Part shown: piece after piece, positions 19,282 to 30,202 of the stretch
How positions within the stretch are numbered: position 1 is the first letter of the stretch
How the letters are laid out: every line of letters starts with the position of its first letter
Assembly (NCBI GenBank): GCA_024752435.1
Contig: CP103030.1
Location: 868,001-932,000 of the forward strand
DNA from: Allantophomopsis cytisporea
Taxonomy: Eukaryota > Ascomycota > Leotiomycetes > Phacidiales > Phacidiaceae
DNA: 64,000 nt
Direction of reading: 5' to 3'
The notes under the pieces: generated by a model
The model's database searches: none
What the model saw: the letters and a program-made list of their open reading frames with translations, nothing else
Told to the model about the DNA's origin: nothing
Translations under genes and position numbers: made by a program

Positions 19282-21444
19282 ATGTCTGTCAGAGTAGTTG
19301 CACGTATCCGGCCATTATTGGGTAAGGAGCTTGACAAAGACACCATTGTCCGCGCAGAGAGCAGTGAGGAGGGAAAGCAAACGAATATCGTCCGCATACC
19401 GAACCCAAAGAATGAGGTTGAAGAGTTCAGCTTTACCTTCAACAGTGTTTACGATATCGAGACTTCGCAGGAGGAGCTCTTCAAGAAAGAGGTCGAACCG
19501 ACGCTGAAGTCCCTTTTCCAAGGGCTCGATGTTACACTCTTCGCATATGGAGTTACGGGTACTGGAAAGACGCATACTATGCGTGGTGGATTGAAGCTTT
19601 CGGAGCGAGGTGTCATTCCTCGATTGCTCAGTGGCATCTTCAGACGAGGACGAAAGGTTGCGAAGGATACTGATGGCGAGACTACTGTGTCTGTCATGCT
19701 CTCTTACTACGAAATTTACTGCGACAAAGTCTTTGATTTGTTCGAGCCCCTGGAGAAGCGAACTGCTACACCAGCTGGATTGCCATTACGAGAGAAAGAC
19801 GGCAGAACTATAGTCGTCGGTTTATCAGAGCGCGAGTGTGGAGATCTGAAGGAATTCGAGAAGTTATATATCGAAGCCAACAACAACCGAGTCACAGCAG
19901 CCACGAAGCTGAACGCACAGAGTAGTCGAAGTCACGCGATTCTCATGGTCAAGGTCATCCAAACCACTGGCGATGAGGTGAAGACAAGCACAGCCTCTGC
20001 AATTGATCTGGCCGGCTCAGAGGACAACAGACGTACGGATAATGGCAAGGAGCGGTTGGTAGAGTCTGCAAGTATCAACAAGAGCTTGTTCGTGCTCAGT
20101 CAGTGCATTGATGCTATCGGAAGAGGCGACAAGAGAATTCCATATAGGGAGTCAAAAATGACGAGAATCTTGTCTCTTGGCCAAAACAACGGTATCACCG
20201 TCATGATTCTCAATCTCGCACCACTCCGAAGCTACCATTTGGATACCCTCAGCAGTTTGAATGTCAGTTCCAGAGCGAAGAGAATTGAGGTACGAGAAAT
20301 CGAAAACGAGGTGGTTTTCAAGCAACCACCGAGAACAATGTCATCAATCAGTGGTTCCAATATCCAGAGACAGCCATTACGCCCTCTCGCAAATGCGCAC
20401 AATGTCAACATTGCTATTCCTGCTGGGGAGAAGAAGGGTGAGAAACCTTTGAAAGCCTTTTCCGTGTACTCGGACAAGAGTAGGGCGACAAGAACCAACA
20501 CTCTTCCGCTTAAAGATATAAAGCGACCTTCGGAAACTCAAATCAACGCTCGGCCTACCAAGATGACTCGCCCGAACACTTCAACGACAAGAACTACCGC
20601 TGAGATGTCTGCCGCGAAAATAGAAGAGATGGTAGAACGCAAGGTCTCTGAAATCCTAGCCATGAAGGCCAAGAACGAGCCAGCAGCAGTATTATCCACA
20701 GATACTCTCAGCGAGGCCGTCCAACGCCGCCTCGAAGCCCTGGAAAAGAAGATCGAAGATGGCGAGCAAGAAGAGACTCGCGCCGAGGGCCTTCGATTCC
20801 TATTAATGGCCAAGCAACACAAGGAAAGAGGCGAGGACACCAGCGCCCTCAAGATGTATGAGCTCGCACTGCCTTACTTCCCAGGCCAAGACAAGCTTGT
20901 CAAGAAGATAGACAATTTGCGTGCCAAGATCCGCGCGAAGAAGGAGGCCTCAGCATCTACTGCTCCCGCTCTTGCGGCTCGTCCACAGTCTCTCGCCACA
21001 GCGCCCATCGGCCTTCCCGCCCCCGCCACCTCCTTCCAGGACGACGTCCCGCGCCGCCGTCATAGAGAAGAAGAGAACGACGATGACTTCGCGCCGCAGG
21101 AAATGAATGACGAGCTCGGCTACGACGACGACAGCTTCGTCGCCAAGCCTAAGCCCAAGAAGCGTGCAAAGGCCCTCAAGGTCTTCACAGACACTGTCTC
21201 GGACGGCCCGCCGTCGCCGCGCACTACGCAGCTGCTCGACATTGTCAACTCCAGAGACGCGGCGCTGATCAAGGGCCTGGTGGGATTCGGCGCCAAGAAG
21301 GCTCGTGATCTCGTTGAGTTCCTTGAGTTTCAGGATGAGGACGATGGTGGACGTATTGAGAGTCTCAGGCAATTGGAGAATGTGCCTGGGATGGGCAGGA
21401 GGGGTGTTGAGCGTGCCTATGAGGGGTTGCCGCTTTTAGCTTAG
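19282..21444 (+). CDS. Kinesin-10 (Kid/KIF22)-like motor with C-terminal helix-hairpin-helix
   Basis: A single-exon frame of 720 codons. The motor domain is at the extreme N-terminus (about residues 1-335): VRVVARIRPLL, P-loop GVTGTGKTHT near residue 90, switch I NAQSSRSHAIL, switch II DLAGSE, and the ESASINKSL microtubule-binding helix. A basic, Ser/Thr-rich linker follows, then a helical segment (about 500-560) with a short TPR-like pattern (LLMAKQHKERGEDTSALKMY). After another disordered acidic/basic stretch the protein ends in a helix-hairpin-helix (about 650-715) with ALIKGLVGFGAKKARDL and LENVPGMGRRGVERAYEG. This N-motor plus C-terminal HhH layout is that of Kid kinesins, which bind DNA and push chromosome arms. 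Chromosome binding is inferred from the domain order. It could alternatively be an unassigned fungal N-kinesin. Confidence 0.87.
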   Translation: MSVRVVARIRPLLGKELDKDTIVRAESSEEGKQTNIVRIPNPKNEVEEFSFTFNSVYDIETSQEELFKKEVEPTLKSLFQGLDVTLFAYGVTGTGKTHTMRGGLKLSERGVIPRLLSGIFRRGRKVAKDTDGETTVSVMLSYYEIYCDKVFDLFEPLEKRTATPAGLPLREKDGRTIVVGLSERECGDLKEFEKLYIEANNNRVTAATKLNAQSSRSHAILMVKVIQTTGDEVKTSTASAIDLAGSEDNRRTDNGKERLVESASINKSLFVLSQCIDAIGRGDKRIPYRESKMTRILSLGQNNGITVMILNLAPLRSYHLDTLSSLNVSSRAKRIEVREIENEVVFKQPPRTMSSISGSNIQRQPLRPLANAHNVNIAIPAGEKKGEKPLKAFSVYSDKSRATRTNTLPLKDIKRPSETQINARPTKMTRPNTSTTRTTAEMSAAKIEEMVERKVSEILAMKAKNEPAAVLSTDTLSEAVQRRLEALEKKIEDGEQEETRAEGLRFLLMAKQHKERGEDTSALKMYELALPYFPGQDKLVKKIDNLRAKIRAKKEASASTAPALAARPQSLATAPIGLPAPATSFQDDVPRRRHREEENDDDFAPQEMNDELGYDDDSFVAKPKPKKRAKALKVFTDTVSDGPPSPRTTQLLDIVNSRDAALIKGLVGFGAKKARDLVEFLEFQDEDDGGRIESLRQLENVPGMGRRGVERAYEGLPLLA

Positions 21445-21710
21445 GTTATGTGATATATTGTGGGATCGTATTTGATTGGCATGGAGTTCAGGGGAGTTCG
21501 GGGGCGTTCGTGGCATTGGGCGGTATTGCATTGTTGGAGTCTTGTTAGTGTAGCGCGGTTTAGGATATGAGCGATTACGAGAACCATGTTGTTAGGTGCC
21601 TTCTATATTAAGAACTTAATTAGAACTCTTCGTATTGTTTAAGCTTGATAGTGATGAGTGCGGGCTGCTATAGAACACGCTCTATCAACCACGTGCCACA
21701 ACTCCAAAAA

Positions 21711-24384
21711 TCACTTCTTCTCAGCCAAAAGATCATCAACAGCCTGTTCAAGTGTTTCCCCAACAACTCTATCATGTGCGAAAGCCTCACTTAGAATCTT
21801 CCTCATTGATACCCTCTCCCCCTCGCTCTTCTTGATTTTCTCAGCCCACAATTCCGTAAACCTTGTGATTTGCTGACGCAGCACGCCATCCAATTCAAGG
21901 CGGGCATCAAGATCATTCTCAACAACGCGAGGGAAGAGCTTTCCAGAGCCGACAAGGCTGTAGTAAGCACGGAGGTCGAAAAGTTTGCCGCGGGAGCGCA
22001 GATCAACGAACGTCGTCCAAATGTGTACGAACTCAAGGTGTGAGGCCTTATGACTCGCCTTCATCTCGTAGTTAACGAGAAGGTTTTTCATAAAAAGAAG
22101 GTTTTTGATGAGGAAGAGCTGAGCGTTGACGATATTTATGTTGTTCTTGATTGCTGTGGCCGCGCGCTGTAGGGACTCGGTTGTATGATGCAGAATCTCA
22201 TAGCTTAGTTCGTCATCGCCATCCTGGAAGGAATTAGTTGTGATCTTCGATAGGTACAATAATGCTTACCTGTTGGTCCTTTGTCTGGAGCAGTTCATGG
22301 TGAAGCACCAAGAGCTTAACAGCCGTCTGGACAGTTGGATATGCTGTCTCGAAGCCTGGACCAAGAATACCTATTGCCTGTGACTGAGCATCATGGGTTG
22401 CCTCAAAAGCACTGTGAGACGAATCAGTTGCAGCGGGTGTATCAGCGGCGGGGGTGGCTTCAAGCTTCAGGTCTGCTGGAGAATGATTGTAATTACGGAT
22501 CTTCTGGTTGATGATGGTGTAGAACCGAACGTTAACCTCTGGATCCAGAATAGCGAGGAATTGGGCAGACACTCTCTTGACAAACTGACTTGACATCTTC
22601 TCGTTGATAGCAATGTCATCGCCAGTCTCGGGATTCGGGTATTTCCTGAGGAACCATAGTTCCAACTCGACTGCTTGGTCAAGCCCTTGATGACTAGTGA
22701 AGTTGGCAAGTCTGCTCTTGGTTTGATTGACGATTTTACCCAAGAAACTGGCATAGTAGGTCTCCGAGTCCCAAAGCACTGCTATCGAGCTAAGTTCTGC
22801 GTATGGTCCCATGTAAGGGAAGAAAATATGAAGAAGAAGCTCGTTCTCCATACGACATGTTTCAAATACCTTATCAATAGCTCGGCAAACAACTTGAATG
22901 TCATCGCCGCTGGCACGGAGACTGTCTAATTGTTCTAAAGACTTTGCGACCTCTGGAATGATAAAAGCCTCGCGAGACTTTACGCATTTGCTGATGAGCT
23001 CACGGAACGCTTTTGTCTGGTCTCGATGAGATCGGGACAATATTGCATCTGCATTTGACGAATTAAACTCTTTTCCAGAAGATACCATTAAGTGATAGGC
23101 TTCCATGGTCTTTGTACTCAGGCTTCGAAATAAGTCCTCGAATTCAACAGTCAAAGACTCCCAAGCTCCATATGCGTAGGCATGTTTCATAGTATCCGTC
23201 TCCGCAGAGAGCATTTTCTCTATCGTCTCCTTGGATAATCTTTCCATTTCGTAGGTAAATTGAAGCTGAATCAATGAGAATGATCGCTGAAGAAGGGAAT
23301 CATATCTAGAAAGATACGTCTCTGACTCGCGGTGCTGAGGCTATAGTAAAAGGTTAGAGTTTTGTGTTGATAGACAAAGTTGCTCTAGACTTGTATATCG
23401 CCAACCAAGAAGATACAGCGAGGGGGGCGAATCGCTACACTCATAGCCTTGATATCTCAAGCAAGAGGCATTTTATCCGCTATGATATTCGATAATCATG
23501 CAAGAACAGCTTCGCAGGAATATGAGATAAGTGATACATACATGTTTGGTCATAAATTCGATGCAGTTCTCAAGAGTCTCCAGTATTTCCACAATTCCCT
23601 CTCCACGTACTAGACGACCAGAGCCAGGAGCGTTGAGACGTCGGGTTATGGGTTCCAGATAGCTGTAGTATTGCAAATTCTCTCCAACTTCGTCAGCAAG
23701 ACTCTTTAGTCTTTTCTGTTCATCCAAAAGACCCTCGCACTGCGCCTGGAAAGCGGATGTCTGAGCCTCGACGTTCTTAAAAGATTCCGAAAGAGTTGCA
23801 AGGAGATCTAGTGCAGAGGTAGTGTCCACCAGCAAACCATCCAAGTGTCTCTCAGAAAGCGATAGTTGTTCCATATACAATCTGTTCACTATGAGCCCAG
23901 TACATCTATACTACCACAAAGACTTACTGGTATTCCTCTTGACTAGCATCCAATAATTCATCCTCATGCTCCTCATATAAGCTCTCGAAGTCCACTCCGG
24001 TCTTCGCGCGAGTCGCTGCCAATGTTGTCCACTCCTTGCAGTTATCAATTCTCTTTTTTTTGACATCTTTGGTTATATGCGCGCGAGCAACACGGTAAAA
24101 ATCACTATATGAGCTGGCTCTTCGAAGTACCGTGGCCTCTGGGGGGCCTTTGGACAAGGGTGAGATTTCGTACACCTCCTCTAATATATCAGGTCGATTT
24201 TCGATCGCATTTCCGCCATCCTGCCAATTTAAAGTCAGCAATTGATCTAAGTGGGAGACAACAATCATACATTGGGCTGCTTCAGTAGTGATTCGCGGCG
24301 TCGATGTCCTGAGCCATGAGACGGAATATCTGTCTTTCTCGGCTGCAATTCTGGAACGAAACTGTACCAAGAGTCTTCATACAT
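21711..24384 (-). CDS. COG3: Conserved oligomeric Golgi complex subunit 3 (Sec34)
   Basis: Five exons predicted on the minus strand: 24384-24271, 24220-23928, 23881-23542, 23340-22270 and 22223-21711. Every join keeps frame and the product is 776 residues, close to yeast Cog3. The start ATG at 24384 opens MYEDSWYSFVPELQP. The Sec34-like N-terminal region is in exon 3 (LYMEQLSLSERHLDGLL, then NLQYYSYLEPITRRLN), and the long helical rod continues in exon 4 (ESETYLSRYDSLLQRSFSLI, then LHIFFPYM near residue 400). Cog3 is a lobe A subunit of the COG tether, which captures vesicles recycling within the Golgi. Introns are 46-50 nt except the third (201 nt). Start codons of COG3 and the FMP25-like gene are 461 bases apart in divergent orientation. 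Confidence 0.93.
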
Positions 24385-24845
24385 CTTGAACTTTGGCCAC
24401 GGTCTTGTGAAAAATAAAGAGCAGGAAGTTGTCGTTCAATGGATTATGAAAGATGTCCAAAGGAAGTTCGCGAAGCTCTCTCCACAGGTACTGACTGAAC
24501 CACAGCCTTACCCTTCGACGAGGCGGCTGACAATGCACGAGCCACCACGCACGAGCCACAAGGCTAGAAGATACGAAGAACTTTAGGTAAAGTAGAAAGC
24601 TCAAGCTGTATGGGCGTCATAGACTGAGAAAGTCAGGTGAACTCCACAGGGCCTCTAAATTGAGGGGATCATTCAATCGAATCAAAGCTCATCGATTAGA
24701 AAACTAATGGTGTTGTTGAAATAAGGTACCATTACGCACATTTATTTATTTCCAATCTACTACCTTGAATGCATGTATAGTTCAGAGTTCTTAACAGACC
24801 GTACAATAATTGCTGACCTTTCTTTGTTTCAGCTCAGAATATATC

Positions 24846-26618
24846 ATGTTTACCCCGCAGACTATGCCAAGGTCTCTGGCTAGGGTTAGCAGAGGTCGGC
24901 AGGCAAATATCCTACGGTCTGTTCAGAACAGACAATTCCGGAATGGGAGGGATACAGTCCAAGCTGTCGCAAAGACGGTGGATTCAACCTCGAGTAGAAG
25001 AGCAGCCATTGCAGCGGCAGCGGCAGTTGGTGCCGTGGGTCTCTACACAGTCAACTATGCTGAGACTGTTCACGCCGAGGAGATTCCAGTGCAGGCTGAA
25101 ATCCAGTTTGAGCAAAAGAGGAAAAAGGCAGCTTCAAGAGAGGACAATCGGGACATCATTAGTTCACAACATCTCCAAGTAAAGAAGAGCTGGGAGAACC
25201 CTGGTGTCTACGCATGGGGCTCGAATAGTGGTCGAGTTGTGGCTCCCGACTCCGATGAGACGAATATCAAGACCCCGCGACGAATAAAATACTTTGATGG
25301 CCAATTACTGCGGGACATCAAGCTCGACAAGTCTTTCGGTGCAGCAGTCAATGAGAAAGGTGACCTCCTACAGTGGGGCACTCTGTACGACAAGGACTGC
25401 AGAGCTCCCGTTGTCACTCTTCGCGGGAAAGACATTACAAAGATCTCTATTTCAAGAGATCGCGTTATAGCATTATCATCAAATGGAAATGTTTACTCCG
25501 TTCCTGCTGCACTCGCTGACCAGCAGGCTGGAATCAAGCCTCAAGAGAGTACCTGGGTTCCATTCTGGACGTCGAAATCACCCATTAGCTACAGAAATGT
25601 CACACCAGAGAACTTAGCTTGGGGCGAGAAGGTATCAGACGTCAGCAGCGGCCTCGAGCACTGTCTGATTCTCACATCCAAAGGCCGTTTGTTCTCCGCC
25701 GCTTCCAGCACCGAAGCCTATCCATCGAAAGGACAGTTGGGAATCCCAGGCCTAACATGGACCACCAAGCCAGCAGGTCCTTATGACCAGCCGCACGAAA
25801 TCAACACGCTTAAAGGCTTTGAGATCGCCAAGATCGCAGCAGGTGACTACCATTCCCTGGCCGTCGACAAAGAAGGGCGTGTCTTCGCCTTCGGTGACAA
25901 TACTCTCGGTCAACTCGGCTTCGAATATTCATCGGAATCACCAACCGTCGATTCACCCTCCCTCCTCCCTATCGGCAAGCTCTATGCAGGTACGAACCTC
26001 TTCCCGAAAGTCACCGACGTAGCAGCCGGCGGCGTGAACTCATTCTTTACAATCGACGCAACACGTGTAGCGGGGCAGGGCGAGGAGGATCTTCACACCA
26101 GGGGCCTCGGCCGCGTGACGGCAGATACATGGGCTTGTGGGCAGGGCATTTGGGGAGGACTTGGAAATGGACGCTGGACGCACGTGCAGGGCTCGCCGAC
26201 AAAGATTAAGACGCTGAGCGGACTGTCCGAGTACGATGAGACTTCTAACACTGTGGTGCCCATTCGGTTGGCGAGATTGAGTGTCGGTGCTACGCATGCG
26301 TCGGCTGTTATGAACAATGTTACATATGTTGATGCCAATGAGAGCTCTTCGCACAATGATACGAATTGGGGCGCGGATACACTATTCTGGGGGAACAACC
26401 AGGACTATCAGCTCGGGACTGGTAGGAGGAATAACCTCAACGTGCCAACGTACATTGCGCCGTTGGACATGGACGCGGATAAGGAAAAGGGGAGGAGAGA
26501 AGAACATCGATTCCAGATTACGCCGAGGAAAAAAATTAAGATTGATGGGAGGAAGGTCAGTGTTGAGCAACGGATTGAGTGTGGTAGAGGATGCACAGCA
26601 GTTTACTCTGGAACGTAA
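24846..26618 (+). CDS. FMP25: Mitochondrial RCC1-repeat protein, FMP25-like
   Basis: 590 codons from the ATG at 24846; the alternative Met at 24864 (MPRSLARVSRG) is equally close to a presequence start. The N-terminus is Arg/Ser-rich without acidic residues, followed by a hydrophobic AAIAAAAAVGAVGLYTV segment near residues 58-75, so an inner-membrane protein with a cleaved presequence is likely. The rest is a seven-bladed RCC1-type propeller with signature pieces VYAWGSNSGRVVAP, ISSGLEHCLILTSKGRLF-like strands, AAGDYHSLAVDKEGRVFAFG, and LFWGNNQDYQLGTG. Yeast Fmp25 supports assembly of respiratory complex III; that role is inferred here from overall layout. An intron in the 5' UTR is probable: TGCTGACC followed by TTTCTTTGTTTCAG ends 14 bases before the ATG. 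Confidence 0.85.
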   Translation: MFTPQTMPRSLARVSRGRQANILRSVQNRQFRNGRDTVQAVAKTVDSTSSRRAAIAAAAAVGAVGLYTVNYAETVHAEEIPVQAEIQFEQKRKKAASREDNRDIISSQHLQVKKSWENPGVYAWGSNSGRVVAPDSDETNIKTPRRIKYFDGQLLRDIKLDKSFGAAVNEKGDLLQWGTLYDKDCRAPVVTLRGKDITKISISRDRVIALSSNGNVYSVPAALADQQAGIKPQESTWVPFWTSKSPISYRNVTPENLAWGEKVSDVSSGLEHCLILTSKGRLFSAASSTEAYPSKGQLGIPGLTWTTKPAGPYDQPHEINTLKGFEIAKIAAGDYHSLAVDKEGRVFAFGDNTLGQLGFEYSSESPTVDSPSLLPIGKLYAGTNLFPKVTDVAAGGVNSFFTIDATRVAGQGEEDLHTRGLGRVTADTWACGQGIWGGLGNGRWTHVQGSPTKIKTLSGLSEYDETSNTVVPIRLARLSVGATHASAVMNNVTYVDANESSSHNDTNWGADTLFWGNNQDYQLGTGRRNNLNVPTYIAPLDMDADKEKGRREEHRFQITPRKKIKIDGRKVSVEQRIECGRGCTAVYSGT

Positions 26619-28276
26619 TGCTCATCTCCCGGGGATTGTTTTCAACTGCCTATGATAGTTCATCGGCCTTTAATTTGTATATTATGTCTATAAAGCGACC
26701 ATCTACTCTCTATCATCGTTCACCGTGTCCAGAACCTGTCGTTTTATTTGCTGATAATATTATGGTGACCGCGGAAACACTCCTCATAACATTGTGCTCT
26801 CCACATCTATATAGCAAATATGTTGAAAATTCGACTTACAATTGATTTTCACTTACATTTGAGCCCCGGAAGTCCTAGATATCGTGAATTTCAATCTACA
26901 AGACTTGCACCATAAGGTTGGTGTCCTCCCGATACCATCCTGCACGAAAATGTTTGCGCCCGAAGATTGTTTGCAGAATGCGAGCTATCAGTCATCGTGA
27001 GCGTACAAATTCCTTCCAAATAACGTCCGCCTCCGACGTTGATACGCACAGTAGTCGTAGTCGAGATCTGCAGCACGTTCTGCCATATTCCCTGACTTGT
27101 ACGACACAGAGAAACACCCTAGTCATAGCTGAACGGCTCAACCCGATGACCTTTCACTTGCTCGTGCATCACTCACATATTAAACCCATCCTATCCCATT
27201 CCGAAATCAACCCAATTGCATCATCTTCAATCCATTTCGAACTCTCGAACATTCCATCGTAAGTGACAGCGCCACCGTTCCGTCTTCTTGACCGGGACCT
27301 TATCTTCAGCACACCCAACCAGACGCTAGACTTCGAACGTCACGTGCAGCCTGATGTCACTAACGTCCGATCTGCTCGATCCCCAGCACTCAAGAATGGC
27401 GGGCAAGCGCGGAAAGACAAAGTCAGCGAGTCAGCAGCGGAAGCCAGCTTAGTCATATGGCTCACAATGCCCAACTCAGACCCTTCATCCTCGTGGCCTC
27501 CAGCGACGAAAATGGCCGTCTCTGGCACAGTTTTTGCTGGCAAAAAAGTTGAATCGCCGATTCAATGCCAAGTGGACTGAGACCTGCTCCTTATGTATCG
27601 TAGTAGGTAGGGCACGAGGCGCTAGGATGGAGACTCCCTGGACGTCATTCTCGCACGGTGGACAGGGGGGTTGTTGGGTCTCGCCATGAGGACACTGACA
27701 GGGGCTTCCCACGCAACGTGTGCACGGCTTGGGGATGTGCAGTGCTGATTCCCGATGTATCGTTGAAGGGTCCGATGAGGGGTTCAACGCTAGTTGGCAA
27801 TAACTTCGTGCAAATGATTTTTGGTTTGGCTGTGCTCCGAGTGCGTCCGGTTCTTCTTCGATGCTTCGGTAAATTACGTGCAACGCTTGTATGATTGAAT
27901 TTCTTGTGCTCGTGTTATTTGGATGTCGCAGTTGGGGGGTCAAGGGTCAGTTGTGGAATGATAGGATATTATAGTGCTTGCTCTGCGGTTCTAGGAAGAA
28001 TATTACGAAGTAAGTAGGGTCATTGAAAGTCTTTTTCGGGGTCTTTTTGTGCGCAACCGTTGTGGCTGCTTTGACAACTTCCCTGGAGAGAATCGGTATG
28101 GATACAATATTCGATTGACGACTTGAAACAATTGACAGGGCTCTTCCTCGGAGGCATCCTTCATAACGAGAATTCATTTTCATGAGCACCCTATGGATAC
28201 ATCTGGTACATAGAATTTGTGAGTTGGGTCCGGCGTTGATTGGTGTTGGGGCTTGGGTGGCGCTGTGAAATGGAGG

Positions 28277-28528
28277 TCAAAAGCCAAAGTTACTCTTTGT
28301 GCCTGGTGCCATGATGTGTTGTGGCTGGTGATGATATTCGGATGAGATGAGATGTACTCCGTCGAAGCTGCTTTCGCTACCGTCCTCTCCGAAGAAGATA
28401 CACAAGAATATAACAATGGTAAGCAATAGAAGAGAGTCTCTGAGATGAGAAGAACGAAGGACTCGAGCATTTATAAAATGCCAGAATGAGCAATTGAGAT
28501 ATTCTGAAAGGGGAGGGTTGGAAGGCAT
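28277..28528 (-). CDS. Doubtful small membrane protein ORF
   Basis: 83 codons beginning MPSNPPLSEYLN, with one hydrophobic stretch (LLLLTIVIFLCIFF) at about residues 33-46 and a soluble tail. No recognised family, no supporting intron and no conserved neighbours. It may be a chance frame in an otherwise empty stretch. Confidence 0.2.
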   Translation of the reverse strand: MPSNPPLSEYLNCSFWHFINARVLRSSHLRDSLLLLTIVIFLCIFFGEDGSESSFDGVHLISSEYHHQPQHIMAPGTKSNFGF

Positions 28529-29702
28529 GAGTATGAGGGTCTGTCTATTCTTTAAATGCCAACGTCACTTTCCGTGAAACTCTCGATTCTACTGCATAGA
28601 TATGGCGGAGCAAGGTCCTGGAATTGCAGAACATCCATGGGATACTAAAGTACGGCATCGATGAAATATGTGACCTCGAATAGACCTTGCAGACCTTGCC
28701 ACAAACTGCATTCAGAATATCTTCTTACATTGATTCCTCGTACCATGAGCCCAAGCGGCAATTAAGAGTTCTTACTCGGAGGAAGTGTGAATCCATACAC
28801 ACTTTACAGTAGAATGTTAGGGAGAGAAGAATGAGAATCCGAATGAGAAGACTGACTTACTATTGCAGTAGAGTAAGAGATTTGTATTCCATATAGTAAT
28901 CACATGACGGAGTAAATGTTAAAAGTCATTTCTAAAATGTTAATTTGCTTAGAGGTGAATGCCTTATACTAGTGTGTGGCACTCTCACTCCCGGCTGCTA
29001 AGTAGAAGAATCGTCCTAGCCATCGACCATCCGCCGAGTAGCTCGAACCAATGGCATCGCTTCGATCTATGCAACGTCCGCCCAGGGTGCTCACGATCGC
29101 GAGTATCTCTCACTCGACCACTTTCTATGATGAGATTACTACCACAAGGCTCAAGCAATGGAGAAATGGCCCTTCTTCTCACACCCAATACTACTGCCAC
29201 TTCCTGCCCTCTCACATAAACATTCTATGGCTCTAGACCACAATACTGGCCCTGGAATGTCTACCTCCACACCCACGATCTTCTATGACCTGCCCCCCAT
29301 CATGGGGGCAACCCGGATGTGGTTGTCATGGTTTCCGTGGCTGTCGTGGGTTCTGGGTGCTTTTTGGGTGGGAAAGGGTCCCACACATCCTCATACAGTG
29401 AGTGTGACTACACGAAATAAGGGTTTGGCTATTCCAACTTCCCTCTTGCTACTGTCGTCCACGAAATCTCGACCGTCAACGATGTAGCCTTTCTTCTTCG
29501 ATCTGCGTGGACTACGGACTGTGGTAAGGCCCCTGCTCGATATACATTTTCCAATGATGTGTATCGAAGATCGGGCAGCACATCTGTGTAGAGTATTGCT
29601 CTTCACTCTGTTCTGTTATGCCTTTGTGTCTTAATCGACCATACTTACAACGCTTGTATGTACATACTCGAGACACTCCACTAATCGTGGGTGTTACTCT
29701 TC

Positions 29703-29712
29703 GATCCCGATC
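29703..29712. promoter_or_regulatory. Light-response-element match (GATNC-CGATN) upstream of FRQ
   Basis: The sequence GATCCCGATC at these positions fits the consensus GATNC followed by CGATN, described for White Collar complex binding at the Neurospora frq promoter. It lies 490 bases upstream of the predicted FRQ start codon. A related palindrome GATCGCGATC is at 30032-30041. Binding is inferred from motif identity and gene context only. Confidence 0.55.
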
Positions 29713-30202
29713 TGTCACATCGTTGCTACCTTTCCACCGAAGCCTTTCCTTCGACAAGCCTCACACTCCTGTCGGTATTACCTCTTACCTTGTGTGCCCA
29801 CAGACAGACTGCAATACTTTCCAATAGTCATTGTCGAAGGAACTACAAAGCAAGGAAATCATTGGAGAACTGTACAATATACACCTTCAGACACCAACAG
29901 CAGAAGAGAAGGCTACGATACCTATCGACTACACACAATACCTTAACATACACGAGAGGTGATCCACTGTCCCACCGCTCAGGAAGTTCAACCGAAATAT
30001 AGACGAAAACCTCGCAGAGATATTGTAGCGGGATCGCGATCCGCCATATCTCCCGAGCCATCTGGGCGACTGGAAAAACGATTAGAAAGAGGTTGATATT
30101 TGGAAAGCGGACGTATAGTTGGACAACATGTTGGAGCACGCCCAACCCTAATAACAACATTTTCATATAAAATAAGATTGGAAAAGGGTGGATACTATCA
30201 CA

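Larger units (their letters stand above)
26619..30202. other. Long intergenic region leading into FRQ
   Basis: 3.6 kb with no gene I can defend. From 26.6 to 28.9 kb there are only short frames: one of 18 codons at 27396-27452 (MAGKRGKTKS start), a minus-strand Cys-rich frame near 27500-27940 lacking an ATG, and a minus-strand 83-codon frame at 28277-28528 with one hydrophobic segment. From about 29.0 kb onward the sequence is probably the promoter and long 5' leader of FRQ; several small upstream ORFs occur, for example 29051-29236. FRQ homologues in other fungi also have long regulatory upstream regions. Confidence 0.55.

Noticed and set aside
27485..27943. Cys-rich minus-strand frame of about 150 codons
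   Set aside because: Begins with TTG, contains no supportable ATG, and shows no recognised zinc-binding pattern or intron.
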